In this document: positions 1-8,719 of the stretch, one piece after another
Layout of the letters: the number at the start of each line of letters is the position of its first letter
Position numbering within the stretch: position 1 is the first letter of the stretch
Origin: Rahnella bonaserana
GTDB lineage: Bacteria; Pseudomonadota; Gammaproteobacteria; Enterobacterales; Enterobacteriaceae
Reading direction: 5' to 3'
Assembly: GCF_019049675.1 (NCBI RefSeq)
Contig: NZ_JAFMOW010000068.1
Span: 496,001 to 560,000 of the forward strand
DNA: 64,000 bases
Program-made: the position numbers and the translations under genes
Notes under the pieces: generated by a model
Told to the model about the DNA's origin: nothing
Seen by the model: only the letters and a program-made list of their open reading frames with translations
Database searches by the model: none

Positions 1-63
1 TTTATCGACATGCCGTTGTCCGTTGCGACTTCCTCCAACCAGTAAATAATGATACTCAGACAT
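1..63 (-). CDS. Unknown protein, N-terminal fragment
   Basis: Only the first 21 codons are inside the window; the gene continues past position 1. It begins MSEYHYLLVGGSRNGQ. The ATG at 63-61 is preceded by an AAGGAG ribosome-binding site with 6-nt spacing, which makes the start convincing. I do not recognise the family. A good -10 (TATAAT, minus strand, 219-214) and a CRP-like site lie upstream, so the gene appears to have its own promoter. Confidence 0.6.
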   Translation of the reverse strand, partial: MSEYHYLLVGGSRNGQRHVDK

Positions 64-213
64 ACATGCTCCTTTTCCCAATGTGGGCAATTATCCTGAC
101 AACAAGTTTCAAACTCGTTTCACCTGGAAAAGACCATCTCAAAGACTGCACAAGAAGCACTGCTGAAAGGGTGCACTAAGGGCTACCCGTGACACTTTTT
201 TAAATTCCTTAAA

Positions 214-273
214 ATTATAGAGCACGATGCGGGACTGGCTGGTGAAAGCTAAAAATATGTGATGAAAGTCACT
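214..273 (-). promoter_or_regulatory. Candidate CRP-dependent promoter of the truncated first gene
   Basis: TGTGA-N6-TCACT at 258-273 matches the CRP consensus (TGTGA-N6-TCACA) at nine of ten positions. On the minus strand a TATAAT -10 lies at 219-214, predicting a start near 207. The CRP centre would then be about 58 bases upstream, close to a class I position. The leader to the ATG at 63 would be about 145 nt. The motifs are seen; the regulation is inferred. Confidence 0.4.
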
Positions 274-303
274 TTTTATTTTTCTCTGAGTGTGACATTC
301 CTC

Positions 304-747
304 TTACAACAAATTGAGTTGTTGTGATTCATCGCCGTGATCGGGCTTTTTCTGCTTAGGTTTTCGCGGCTTAGCGACCGGAGCAGGGCGCTGCATTTCG
401 ATATTCAGCCAGTGCATGATTATCGTAACGGTATAATCTTGCTGTATTTTTGACATTTCGGTATGCGCGGGGATGTGATGCCATTTTTCCAGGCATCCAC
501 GGCAGCAGGTTGCGGTCGCATGTTGCGCGATAAATACCGGATGGCCGCGCATAGGTGTCTGTTTCCCATCATTTTGCGGTTCGGATGGCGCAAGCCGGCT
601 GGCAACGAAATCTGCAGCGTGGCGACTGATATCTGCCGCACCTTTATCCTGACAATACCCGTATTCTTTCGGGCCAAGATGGAAGCGCTGGCGAAAAGGA
701 GAGGCCGCCAGACGCTGAAAAACTGGATCAATGGAAAACATCGTCAT
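304..747 (-). CDS. DUF4186 family protein
   Basis: A 147-residue soluble protein of the DUF4186 family, whose function is not known. The family signature is clear: RFHL at residues 21-24, and GHPVFIAQHATATCCRGC at about 68-85. The latter contains a CCxxC cluster and an invariant His, suggesting a metal or redox site (inference). The last 30 residues are Pro/Lys-rich and probably disordered. No signal peptide or membrane segment is visible. It is a single gene, divergent from the small gene that follows at 869. Confidence 0.8.
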   Translation of the reverse strand: MTMFSIDPVFQRLAASPFRQRFHLGPKEYGYCQDKGAADISRHAADFVASRLAPSEPQNDGKQTPMRGHPVFIAQHATATCCRGCLEKWHHIPAHTEMSKIQQDYTVTIIMHWLNIEMQRPAPVAKPRKPKQKKPDHGDESQQLNLL

Positions 748-868
748 TTGTCCGTTTAAAATCTACACGGTGAAATAGCGGGTCAAACCCTATCAGCTCA
801 GCCGTTAGCAACAATGCCCGCGTGCTAATCTGACCTGACTGATTCACTGAACCCGGCAGGATCCCGCA

Positions 869-1123
869 ATGGCAGAAAAACATGTTATAGATTTGGTCAT
901 GACGGTCAACAAACACGCCGAAGAAACTGCCATGCAACAAATGATGCTGAGAAATTTTATCATCGTGATGTGCCGCAGCATGACCGAAGAACAAAAAAAT
1001 CAGGTGAGATGGCAGATGCGTCAGATTCATCAGGTCACCGACGCGGAGTATCGCGACGGGGATGTACAGTTGCTGGATAAAGCACGCCGTGACGTAGAAA
1101 TCATGCTTGAACTGATCAATTAG
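869..1123 (+). CDS. Small hypothetical protein, 84 residues
   Basis: Begins MAEKHVIDLVMTVNK, with an AGGA ribosome-binding site before the ATG. It is predicted to be almost entirely helical and highly charged, with heptad-like spacing of hydrophobics (residues 20-45 and 60-82) and no transmembrane segment. I do not recognise a family. Codon use resembles its neighbours, so it is probably a real, narrowly distributed gene. It lies 71 nt before a YqaE-type peptide and could be co-transcribed with it. Confidence 0.65.
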   Translation: MAEKHVIDLVMTVNKHAEETAMQQMMLRNFIIVMCRSMTEEQKNQVRWQMRQIHQVTDAEYRDGDVQLLDKARRDVEIMLELIN

Positions 1124-1194
1124 GTTTCATCTGATGTCCGGGGTGCACGGCAATGGTCTATCATTAAGTCAATGATAACCAAAGGGAGATAAGT

Positions 1195-1353
1195 ATGGGA
1201 TTCTGGAGAGTGTTAATCACCATTCTGGTGCCGCCGCTGGGCGTGCTGATAGGTAATGGTTTTGGCGGTGCGTTTCTGCTGAACATCGTTCTGACACTGT
1301 GTGGTTATCTGCCGGGCTTGATCCACGGCTTTTGGGTTCAGACGCGTAAATAA
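1195..1353 (+). CDS. yqaE: YqaE/Pmp3 family membrane peptide
   Basis: A 52-residue peptide with two hydrophobic segments (about residues 4-23 and 27-45) joined by a Gly-rich turn. The order LVPPLGVLI, GGAFLLNIVLT, GYLPGLIHGFW is the recognisable Pmp3/YqaE (UPF0057) signature, including PP in the first helix and PGxxH in the second. Family members are inner-membrane peptides linked to salt and envelope stress. AAAGGGAG precedes the ATG at good spacing. A rho-independent terminator follows at 1453. Confidence 0.85.
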   Translation: MGFWRVLITILVPPLGVLIGNGFGGAFLLNIVLTLCGYLPGLIHGFWVQTRK

Positions 1354-1452
1354 GCTTTTGGGTTATGACCGGTTCTTTTCAGTTATGACTATGACCCGTA
1401 AAGAGCCTGCCAGACCCGTCAATAAACAGCGCTTTATTCAAAACTTAATCAG

Positions 1453-1494
1453 AACCCGGTTTAGACCTTTTCAGGTCAGGCCGGGTTTTCTTTT
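1453..1494 (+). terminator. Rho-independent terminator after yqaE-like gene
   Basis: AACCCGG pairs with CCGGGTT, enclosing an inner GACCT/AGGTC hairpin, followed by TTCTTTT. It lies 100 nt after the YqaE-like stop. Confidence 0.75.
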
Positions 1495-1532
1495 GGCATC
1501 AGTCTTGCGAAGCCGCGAAGTGTTCAAAACAG

Positions 1533-1709
1533 TCAGAACAGAGAGAACAACATCACCACGGGCAGGCTCATCGGCCAGGTGAAACCGATAATGCCGGAGG
1601 TTAACAATCTTATTTTAATCGTGTCACGGCTCACCAGAAGGGTAAACAGCACCGCAATGCCCAGGCCGCCCCAGTAAATCGTCTTAATAACTTCCCACCA
1701 AACGTGCAC
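1533..1709 (-). CDS. ortT: Orphan OrtT/GhoT-type membrane toxin
   Basis: A 58-residue two-helix membrane peptide. The C-terminal block, GFTWPMSLPVVMLFSLF, is diagnostic of the GhoT/OrtT toxins: small inner-membrane proteins that dissipate the proton motive force (known for the E. coli proteins). The upstream frame opens at a TTG (1715), but AGGGG sits 6 nt before a GTG at 1709, which gives 58 residues, close to GhoT (57). A minus-strand TTGACA at 1825-1820 may be its -35. No ghoS-like antitoxin gene is adjacent, so it resembles OrtT, the orphan member. Confidence 0.8.
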   Translation of the reverse strand: MHVWWEVIKTIYWGGLGIAVLFTLLVSRDTIKIRLLTSGIIGFTWPMSLPVVMLFSLF

Positions 1710-1828
1710 AACCAACCCCTGAATATGGATAAAAATGACGGCGGGTATGATATTCCGTTAACATCTGGTAATCAATTATTGTGTGATGTTACTCAAGGTT
1801 TTATTGTGTGGCGCTTTGGTGTCAATTG

Positions 1829-2683
1829 TTATATTTCTTCGATTGTGCCTTGCGTATGCGCCGAAAGAGGGCGCAAATGTCCGCGAATGGCGGTCGGGGC
1901 GAAGCCAAAACGTTTCCGAAAACGCTCCGCAAAACGTGAAGCACTTTCATAGCCGACCTGATGGGCAATATGCGAAATCGCCAGATCTGTACATTGCAAA
2001 AGCCGCAGGGCATGGGTCATGCGTACATCAATCATCAGATTTCTCAGGACACAATCTTCTGCCGCCAGACGCCTTCGCAGCATCACCTCGTTCATCATCA
2101 AATTTTCGGCCACTTCTGCCGCTGTAAATGATTTATGCAGATTATTGATCAGCAGTTCGCGTACCTGTTCTGTGACGGTTTCAGGGTGTTGCAGCGAATA
2201 ACGCACGCCGAGCTGTGATAACCATAAGAGTTGTTCGATCATGCGGTGGCGGGTAATGGCTGCGGGCAGGCCGTGATGCCAGAGAATGGCGCTGTGCGTG
2301 TCGGTGAAACTTTGTTTAAAGGCGGTGGGGATATGCGGAATAACCTGCAAGTTTTCGACAGAGATAAGCGGCGGACTGAAGCCTGTGGCATGGAGTCCTG
2401 CATCGTTGAGTAACTGATGATCCCACGCCATGATGGCGCAGCTAAACGGGCCGTTATCGGAAAGATGGTGTGTCAGGCTCAGGGTTTGTCCGCTGTTAAG
2501 GACCAGCATTTCGCCGGATTGCAGCGTAACCTGTTGTTCCTGATAGTGTATTGAAAGACTGCCATTCTGAACAAGGATCAACTGTGGCTTATTAATATAA
2601 ACATCATGAATAAAAAGTTCACTGTGCTGAATAAGCAGTGAAATAGTTCCTATCCCTGGTGTCACTTTTATTTTACGAACCAT
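1829..2683 (-). CDS. AraC-family transcriptional regulator
   Basis: A 284-residue protein. An N-terminal cupin-like sensing domain (about 1-140) is followed by a two-helix-turn-helix AraC domain (about 165-270). The second HTH shows the typical ISHIAHQVGYESASRFAERF followed by RKRFGFAPTAIR. The overall type resembles the GadX/AdiY group of acid- and stress-related regulators. The ligand and targets are not deducible. It lies upstream of, and in the same direction as, the ortT-like gene (119-nt gap), so ortT is a possible target or co-transcribed gene. Confidence 0.85.
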   Translation of the reverse strand: MVRKIKVTPGIGTISLLIQHSELFIHDVYINKPQLILVQNGSLSIHYQEQQVTLQSGEMLVLNSGQTLSLTHHLSDNGPFSCAIMAWDHQLLNDAGLHATGFSPPLISVENLQVIPHIPTAFKQSFTDTHSAILWHHGLPAAITRHRMIEQLLWLSQLGVRYSLQHPETVTEQVRELLINNLHKSFTAAEVAENLMMNEVMLRRRLAAEDCVLRNLMIDVRMTHALRLLQCTDLAISHIAHQVGYESASRFAERFRKRFGFAPTAIRGHLRPLSAHTQGTIEEI

Positions 2684-2801
2684 GTTGATGATGCCCGAAA
2701 AAAGACGACCGCAATGTTTTGCTTGCTGCCTGATATAAAGTTTCCCGCTTATGCTGATACAAACAGGCTGCCGGATGGTACGTGTGTCACAAGAGAAGAC
2801 C

Positions 2802-2835
2802 AGAGAGTGCCAGCCCTGGCAGCCAGGCGCTCTCT
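2802..2835. terminator. Hairpin between the AraC gene and fliT
   Basis: AGAGAGTGCC (2802-2811) pairs with GGCGCTCTCT (2826-2835), one mismatch, around a 14-nt loop. It is placed to end the fliDST transcript, but the U-rich tail on the minus strand is weak. Confidence 0.4.
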
Positions 2836-2913
2836 GCCTCTGAAAACTTTTCGCACAAGAAATATTGAAAAAAATAAAACAAACTTAACTTTACGTTTTG
2901 CAGATATTAATAA

Positions 2914-3276
2914 TTATTGGCGATCGCCAAATGCGATCGTACGGAGATCAATCTTTCCGTAAGTCATATTCACTTGTTGTTGTTTTGCCGACTGGCCAAT
3001 AAGCTCGGTGAGTTTTTTCATCCGGGCCTGTAATAATATTTTAACCGCATTTTCATTGTCCAGAATGATACGCAGATAACGGCGGATATCATTCTGAACC
3101 ATTATCGATGTCTGTTCTGACATCGGCAATTTAGTCGTTGCTTCTACTGCTTTAACGTAACTGACTTCGAGCTCGACCAGCTCATCCCATTTTTCTTCGT
3201 TCGCCAGCCGCAACATCTGCTCGCTTAAAGACAGGATCAGTTGATATTCATTAACCAGATACTGATGTTGATCCAT
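2914..3276 (-). CDS. fliT: Flagellar export chaperone FliT
   Basis: A 120-residue helical protein starting MDQHQYLVNEYQ. FliT is the export chaperone of the filament cap FliD and also binds FlhDC to dampen class 2 flagellar genes (known in Salmonella). The longer open frame to 3393 is rejected because its extra 39 residues come from fliS sequence in another frame. The chosen ATG (3276) gives the family length. It overlaps the 3' end of fliS by 26 nt, implying translational coupling in the fliDST operon. Confidence 0.9.
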   Translation of the reverse strand: MDQHQYLVNEYQLILSLSEQMLRLANEEKWDELVELEVSYVKAVEATTKLPMSEQTSIMVQNDIRRYLRIILDNENAVKILLQARMKKLTELIGQSAKQQQVNMTYGKIDLRTIAFGDRQ

Positions 3277-3688
3277 TATATTGGTCCTGCGACGGGTGAT
3301 AGTTTGGGCCGATTTGCCGCCAGGCATCGGCGATGTTTTCAAGCAAGGCCAGCACTTCCGTGATGGCCTCTTGATCGTTGTGTAAATTGGCATGCAACAA
3401 ACGACGGACCATATAGGAATAAAGCGCTTCCAGGTTATCCACTAATTCAGGATCCCCTTTCTCACGACTTAATCCGGCTTTTAATCCGCTGTCGATAATA
3501 TTGATCGCCATAGACAATGATTTGCCTTTTTCGGCAATGCTGCCCTGCTGGATAAAAATACGGGCACGGATCAGGGCGCTGCGCGCCCCGTCAAATAACA
3601 TGGTGACCAGCTGGTATGGTGTGGCGCTCATGACGCCACTTTCAAGACCTACCTGTGCGTAGGCCTGAGTTCCTTTAGCGTTATACAT
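3251..3688 (-). CDS. fliS: Flagellin export chaperone FliS
   Basis: 145 residues beginning MYNAKGTQAYAQVGLESGV, with the ATPYQLVTMLFDGA stretch typical of FliS. It binds the C-terminal end of flagellin in the cytoplasm, prevents early polymerisation and delivers it to the FlhA export gate. It is four-helix and soluble. It lies 14 nt after fliD and overlaps fliT, so it is part of the fliD-fliS-fliT late operon. Confidence 0.95.
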   Translation of the reverse strand: MYNAKGTQAYAQVGLESGVMSATPYQLVTMLFDGARSALIRARIFIQQGSIAEKGKSLSMAINIIDSGLKAGLSREKGDPELVDNLEALYSYMVRRLLHANLHNDQEAITEVLALLENIADAWRQIGPNYHPSQDQYNGSTSVSG

Positions 3689-3702
3689 AATCAGTTTCCT
3701 TA

Positions 3703-5142
3703 CTAGCTTGAACTTGATGAGGACATGGCTTCGAACTGCTGCGTCAGATAATCAGCCGTACTGTTGAGCTTCTGAATTGAGACATCAAGTGCCGTGAATT
3801 GCGTTTTGTAACGGGCGATGGTGGTATTGATGCTGTCATTAACCTTGTTGTACTGCTCAGTGAGGCTTTTCAGTGTGGTATTGACCGAGGTCTTTGCGTT
3901 AGCAATGGTACCCGTGTCTGTATCGAGGAAACTGACATTGAGGTTATTGAGTTTTGTTATCACACCGGTCGTCGAACCATCACCAAGCAACATGGTTTTT
4001 ACGTCGCTGGTACTATTTGCCAGAACATCATCAAGCTTGGTGGTATCCACTTCAAGATTTCCGGTATCAGGGTCAGTAGTAATCCCTAAACTTGAGAGAG
4101 TGCTGATACCGTTTGAGTTGAATGCGGATGAAATTGCCGATTTCAACTGAGTCTGGATAGTACGCATTGCGCTATCACCTAATAACGCACCGTTACTCGT
4201 ATCTTGTGCGTCGGTATTGCTATCAACCGCTGTATATTTTGTCAGGTTTGAGAATGTGGTCTGCAATGCGTTATAGGCAGTAACAAAAGCCTGGATTTTA
4301 GTGCTTGCATCGCTGGTATCTTTTTTCACTGTCAGCGTTGCTGCACTGTCGGTGGTCGCCAGCAGGTTTAGCGTAATACCTTCTGGCGCATCAGTGACTT
4401 CATTGCTCTGACGTTCAAGAGAAATACCGTTCACGCTTAACTGGGCATTTTTTGCCTCAACGTTTTGCGTCATGCCGCCGGTATTTGTTGCTGAGTCATA
4501 ACCAATAAAAGCATTCAGTGTGTCATCACCGGTCACACTCAGGGTCATTTGGGAATCAGTACCGGTATCGTCAGCAGAAACAATCAGCTGATAGCTGCCG
4601 TCAGACACTTTTAAAATACTGGCTGTTACGCCTGCATCTGCGCCGTTAATTGCATCACGCAGCCCAGCTAACGATGTCTGAGCATCGGTCAGAGAGATCG
4701 TGACCGGCTTTCCATCACCCTGAGTAATCGAAAGGGTACGAGTACCTGAGGTGGAAGTCGCACCCAGCGCAGTGCTGGTGTTAGTGGCGGTGCCAGAAAC
4801 TAAAACTTGCGCCTGCGCCAGTTGCGTCACATTAACCGTATATTTACCGGCTGCCGCCCCTGCCGCGGTGGTGGCAGTAAACGCGGAAGTATTGCTGGAT
4901 GTTGCGGTAGTTGTCGCGTAGACATCCGCACTGTTAAGCGCAGCCGTCGCATCCGCAAAGGATTGTAAGGAACTTTGCAACGTGCCATATGCTGTCAGTT
5001 TAGCACTGTAACTGGTCTGTGCTGTGCTGATCGGGGTTAAACGCGCTTTCTCTGCAGTCGTCAAGCTATCCAGCAGGTCAGAAAGTTGTAAACCTGAGCC
5101 GATACCTAATGAAGAAACAGTGCCTGTAGATACAGTAGCCAT
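3703..5142 (-). CDS. fliD: Flagellar filament cap protein FliD (HAP2)
   Basis: 479 residues, Ser/Thr-rich and without a signal peptide, as expected for a type III-exported axial protein. The N-terminal motif GIGSGLQLSDLLDSLTTAEK (residues 13-32) and the C-terminal coiled-coil segment ending in a Ser run are typical of FliD. The pentameric cap guides flagellin insertion at the filament tip. It is the first gene of fliDST and is driven by a sigma-28 promoter at 5325-5299. The central domain is variable, as in other FliD proteins. Confidence 0.95.
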   Translation of the reverse strand: MATVSTGTVSSLGIGSGLQLSDLLDSLTTAEKARLTPISTAQTSYSAKLTAYGTLQSSLQSFADATAALNSADVYATTTATSSNTSAFTATTAAGAAAGKYTVNVTQLAQAQVLVSGTATNTSTALGATSTSGTRTLSITQGDGKPVTISLTDAQTSLAGLRDAINGADAGVTASILKVSDGSYQLIVSADDTGTDSQMTLSVTGDDTLNAFIGYDSATNTGGMTQNVEAKNAQLSVNGISLERQSNEVTDAPEGITLNLLATTDSAATLTVKKDTSDASTKIQAFVTAYNALQTTFSNLTKYTAVDSNTDAQDTSNGALLGDSAMRTIQTQLKSAISSAFNSNGISTLSSLGITTDPDTGNLEVDTTKLDDVLANSTSDVKTMLLGDGSTTGVITKLNNLNVSFLDTDTGTIANAKTSVNTTLKSLTEQYNKVNDSINTTIARYKTQFTALDVSIQKLNSTADYLTQQFEAMSSSSSS

Positions 5143-5298
5143 AATTATCCTTTACCGTTTGATTGCCTTGAAGATCTGAATTTGCAGCCGCACATGCTTT
5201 GTTCACCGCCTTCACTGATAAATATCAGCTTAAGGGAGGATTCACTCGCCGCTTTACTGCAACTCAAACCACGTTAGGCATAAAAGAGTCTTTAAGCC

Positions 5299-5325
5299 CT
5301 ATCGGCACGACGGAGAAAAAGTTTA
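5299..5325 (-). promoter_or_regulatory. Sigma-28 (FliA) promoter of fliDST
   Basis: On the minus strand, TAAA, a 15-nt spacer and GCCGATAG match the FliA consensus TAAA-N15-GCCGATAA at 11 of 12 positions. It lies 157 nt upstream of the fliD ATG. The 5143-5514 interval holds this and the divergent fliC promoter and no gene. Confidence 0.85.
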
Positions 5326-5417
5326 ATGGAATGCAACAAAAAGTAATGGCGTGAATAGGCGGTATAAGGAAGGGTAATTCTCAAAGTAAGAAATCGATCT
5401 TTTTTGAGAAATAATTC

Positions 5418-5444
5418 TAAAGGTTGCGGGTGTAGCGCCGATAC
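5418..5444 (+). promoter_or_regulatory. Sigma-28 (FliA) promoter of fliC
   Basis: TAAA (5418-5421), a 15-nt spacer and GCCGATAC (5437-5444) match the FliA consensus at 11 of 12 positions. The predicted leader to the fliC ATG is about 65 nt and ends with a GAAGGAAT ribosome-binding site. Confidence 0.9.
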
Positions 5445-5514
5445 AAGTTTGGACGGTGATGAACGCCGTGGGCAATAAGCCCGAACCCTTAACCAGATTT
5501 GAAGGAATACACTC

Positions 5515-6960
5515 ATGGCTCAAGTTATCAATACCAACACGCTGTCTCTGATGACTCAGAACAACATGAACAAATCCCAGTCCGCGCTGAGCACCGCTAT
5601 CGAGCGTCTGTCCTCCGGTCTGCGTATCAACAGCGCAAAAGACGACGCTGCTGGTCAGGCGATTGCTAACCGTTTTACTTCTAACATCAACGGCCTGACC
5701 CAGGCTTCACGTAACGCCAATGACGGTATCTCCGTTGCGCAGACCACTGAAGGTTCACTGAGCGAAATCAACAACAACTTGCAGCGTATTCGTGAGCTGT
5801 CGGTTCAGGCTGCTAACGGCACCAACTCCGATTCTGACCTGGCGTCAATCCAGGACGAAATCACTTCCCGTTTGGACGAAATTGACCGTGTATCAGGTCA
5901 GACTCAGTTCAACGGCGTAAAAGTACTGGCTTCAAACCAGACTATGTCTATCCAGGTTGGCGCAAACGACGGCGAAACCATCGACATCGACCTGCAGAAA
6001 ATTGACTCTAACACCCTGGGTCTGAACGGTCTGAACGTACAAACTGCCAACGTGTCAACCGGTAAAGCACTGACTACTGTGCCTACAAGTGTAACATTGG
6101 ATAACACCGCTCTGGCAACTGCTGCAACTGCAATCGATGCAACAGCAACAGCAAGTATTGTTAAAGCAGACGACGGAAGCTACTACGCGAAACTGGCTGC
6201 TTCAACTGATACGACTAAAAATGGTTATTATTCTGTCACTATCGATAACAGCACTGGCGTAACTACACTGGGTACCCAGATCACAGATCAGTCTTCTGTT
6301 AAAGCAACTGATACCACTGCACAGACTGCTGTAACTGTTAACAAAGCTATCGATATGACTGATGCTTCTGTCACCGCTGTTTCTGGCGCTAAACTTTATC
6401 AGGTTACCAATGCTGCAGGCGACACTGCCTATGCGGTTAAAGGTACTGATAACAAACTGTACTCAGCTTCTGTTGATACTGCCGGTAAAGTGACTCTTGA
6501 TAAAGTGAACTACACTGATGCAGATGGCGCTACTGTGACCGGTGCAAACGTGACTCTGGGTGGCACTGATGGTCTGACTAAAGTTGTGACTGTCGGTTCT
6601 GGTGAAAATACCAAAACCTATAAAGCATCTGACCTGTCTGGCGCAAACCTGCAAACTCAGACGCTGACTTCTATCAAAACTTCTACCACTGATCCGCTGG
6701 CAGCTATCGACAAAGCTATCAGCCAGGTTGATGATTTCCGTTCTTCACTGGGTGCGATTCAGAACCGTTTCGATTCTGCTATCACTAACCTGGCGAACAC
6801 CACCACTAACCTGCAGTCTGCACAGAGCCGTATTCAGGATGCTGACTACGCAACAGAAGTTTCAGCAATGTCTAAAGCACAGATCCTGCAGCAGGCGGGT
6901 ACTTCAGTATTGTCTAAAGCTAACCAGGTTCCTCAGTCTGTACTGTCCCTGCTGCAATAA
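5515..6960 (+). CDS. fliC: Flagellin FliC
   Basis: 481 residues starting MAQVINTNTLSLMTQNNMNK and ending QVPQSVLSLLQ. The conserved D0/D1 helices are at residues 1 to about 165 and about 390-481; these form the filament core and include the LQRIRELSVQAANGTNSD region recognised by TLR5 in other flagellins. The middle 225 residues are Thr/Ala/Asp-rich and variable, forming the surface-exposed D2/D3 antigenic domain. Only one flagellin gene is present and no fliB methylase is adjacent. It is transcribed from its own sigma-28 promoter and ends at a strong terminator. Confidence 0.97.
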   Translation: MAQVINTNTLSLMTQNNMNKSQSALSTAIERLSSGLRINSAKDDAAGQAIANRFTSNINGLTQASRNANDGISVAQTTEGSLSEINNNLQRIRELSVQAANGTNSDSDLASIQDEITSRLDEIDRVSGQTQFNGVKVLASNQTMSIQVGANDGETIDIDLQKIDSNTLGLNGLNVQTANVSTGKALTTVPTSVTLDNTALATAATAIDATATASIVKADDGSYYAKLAASTDTTKNGYYSVTIDNSTGVTTLGTQITDQSSVKATDTTAQTAVTVNKAIDMTDASVTAVSGAKLYQVTNAAGDTAYAVKGTDNKLYSASVDTAGKVTLDKVNYTDADGATVTGANVTLGGTDGLTKVVTVGSGENTKTYKASDLSGANLQTQTLTSIKTSTTDPLAAIDKAISQVDDFRSSLGAIQNRFDSAITNLANTTTNLQSAQSRIQDADYATEVSAMSKAQILQQAGTSVLSKANQVPQSVLSLLQ

Positions 6961-7004
6961 TTGTCTTCGCAGACAAATTACGCAGTCCGGTCATAAACAG
7001 CTTA

Positions 7005-7030
7005 AACCCCGCTTCGGCGGGGTTTTTTTT
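7005..7030 (+). terminator. Strong terminator of fliC
   Basis: AACCCCGC-TTCG-GCGGGGTT followed by a T-run: a UUCG tetraloop hairpin with a textbook U-tract. The rest of the 306-nt gap to fliA shows no gene and no clear sigma-28 site; fliA probably uses an FlhDC-dependent promoter there. Confidence 0.9.
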
Positions 7031-7266
7031 AACTAAAATTTACGATTCTCTGGGATAAATGAAAACCATTCGCTGGTATAATTTAGGATAATCTTTATGT
7101 TATGGTTGATTTTTATACAATCCTTTGCGCGTCGTGATGGGCAGTCAAAAACAGAATGTGCGAGACATAATCAAAATAACCGCGCTTTTCTGGCCTTATT
7201 CAGCCGATTGAACAGCAAATAGCACTGGCACAATGATACTGACCCTCAATTTGCCAGGTTACGACA

Positions 7267-7989
7267 GTGAGCGATCTGTATACCGCCGACGGCGTGATAG
7301 ACAAAAATTCTTTGTGGCAGCGCTATGTTCCGCTCGTGCGCCATGAAGCCCTGCGTTTGCAGGTGCGGCTTCCCGCCAGCGTAGAGCTTGATGATCTACT
7401 GCAAGCGGGAGGGATCGGCCTGTTAAATGCGGTTGAGCGTTTTGATGCGATGCAGGGAACGGCGTTTACCACTTATGCCGTCCAGCGTATCCGCGGTGCG
7501 ATGCTTGATGAATTGCGTAGCCGCGACTGGGTACCACGCAGCGTCAGACGTAACGCGCGCGAAGTGTCTCAGGCGATGCATAGCGCAGAACAAAAATTAG
7601 GGCGACCACCGAGTGAAGGAGAGGTGGCGCAGACGCTGGATATTCCCATTGAGGAATACCGGCAGATATTAATGGATACGAACAGCAGCCAGTTGTTTTC
7701 TTATGACGAATGGCGTGAAGAGCACGGCGATTCTGCCGAGGCATTGATGGAAGGGCACGAAGAGGCCAACCCGTTACATCATCTGTTGGAGGGCAATTTA
7801 CGCCACCGGGTGATGGAAGCTATCGATGCGTTACCAGAACGGGAAAAGATGGTACTTACGCTTTACTACCAGGAAGAGTTGAATTTAAAAGAGATCGGGG
7901 CGGTGCTGGATGTCGGGGAATCCCGGGTAAGCCAGCTCCACAGTCAGGCGATTAAGCGCTTGCGCACGCGCCTGGCAAACGACCACTGA
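7267..7989 (+). CDS. fliA: RNA polymerase sigma-28 factor FliA
   Basis: 240 residues. Sigma region 2 is seen at about 42-90 (ELDDLLQAGGIGLLNAVERF), region 3 at about 95-150 and a region 4 HTH at about 205-235 (LKEIGAVLDVGESRVSQLHS). It directs RNA polymerase to late flagellar promoters; four such promoters are visible in this window. The start is GTG, as in E. coli fliA, with only a weak CAGG ribosome-binding site, suggesting restrained translation. Its antagonist FlgM is encoded at 26 kb. Confidence 0.96.
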   Translation: MSDLYTADGVIDKNSLWQRYVPLVRHEALRLQVRLPASVELDDLLQAGGIGLLNAVERFDAMQGTAFTTYAVQRIRGAMLDELRSRDWVPRSVRRNAREVSQAMHSAEQKLGRPPSEGEVAQTLDIPIEEYRQILMDTNSSQLFSYDEWREEHGDSAEALMEGHEEANPLHHLLEGNLRHRVMEAIDALPEREKMVLTLYYQEELNLKEIGAVLDVGESRVSQLHSQAIKRLRTRLANDH

Positions 7990-8043
7990 TCCGCTTTTTC
8001 CTGGCCGGTTATACATTTTATATCCCTTATCAGGAATAAATTT

Positions 8044-8550
8044 ATGCCAGCGGGAATCAAAACAAGGCCTTTAAGCCGTTATCTTAAAGATTTTAAACAC
8101 AGTCAGACTCACTGCTCACAGTGTGCGAAAGAACTCGACAGGATGGCACTGGTGTTTCGCGGGCAAATCATCAATAAAGAGGCCATCGCCAAGATGGACC
8201 AGCCTATTGATGATGACGTGTGGCACAACCTGTCGCAGGAACTGACCGCACTGTGTCGTTTTTGCAGTGAGATAAGCTGTAACAGCCATTCGTCTTATTT
8301 CGACATTATGGCGTTTAAGCAATATCTGTTCGAACAGACTGAGATGAATCACAGCACGGTGCGCGAGTACGTTGTCCGCCTCCGCCGTCTGGATGAAATC
8401 CTTTCTGCCAATAACTATCCTCTGGATAAACTTTCCGGGGACAGTATCCACCAGCGGATCATCAGTGATTTGCCGGTGGCGGGCCATGACAACTACCGTA
8501 TTGCCCTGCGCAAATACGACCAGTATCTGGCCTGGCAGAAATCTGCATAA
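8044..8550 (+). CDS. fliZ: FliZ, flagellar regulatory protein
   Basis: 168 residues matching FliZ: RPLSRYLKDFKHSQTHC near the N-terminus, two CxxC pairs and the integrase-like DNA-binding block TVREYVVRLRRLDEIL at about 116-131. In enteric bacteria FliZ represses RpoS-dependent and curli genes and promotes flagellar expression, favouring motility over adhesion. It follows fliA by 54 nt in the usual fliAZ operon. The C-terminus is shorter than in E. coli FliZ by about 15 residues. Confidence 0.95.
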   Translation: MPAGIKTRPLSRYLKDFKHSQTHCSQCAKELDRMALVFRGQIINKEAIAKMDQPIDDDVWHNLSQELTALCRFCSEISCNSHSSYFDIMAFKQYLFEQTEMNHSTVREYVVRLRRLDEILSANNYPLDKLSGDSIHQRIISDLPVAGHDNYRIALRKYDQYLAWQKSA

Positions 8551-8560
8551 CGCAACACAC

Positions 8561-8590
8561 AAACAGGCTCCTGCGGGGGCCTGTTTTTTT
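8561..8590 (+). terminator. Terminator of fliAZ
   Basis: ACAGGC pairs with GCCTGT across a short C/G-rich loop, followed by seven T's. Confidence 0.85.
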
Positions 8591-8719
8591 GTCTTGCATC
8601 CCGCTCTGCGCAAAGTATAAATTCTTCATATACTGACTTTATTACCATTCTTCAGACTCTACCCAACTTCGACTATAACGACTTCGCACGGCGACACGTC
8701 TGTGCGTCAGGGGAACATT

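Noticed and set aside
1358-1582. 74-codon open frame on the plus strand after the yqaE-like gene
   Set aside because: It runs through the rho-independent terminator and the antisense of the OrtT-like gene and has no ribosome-binding site.
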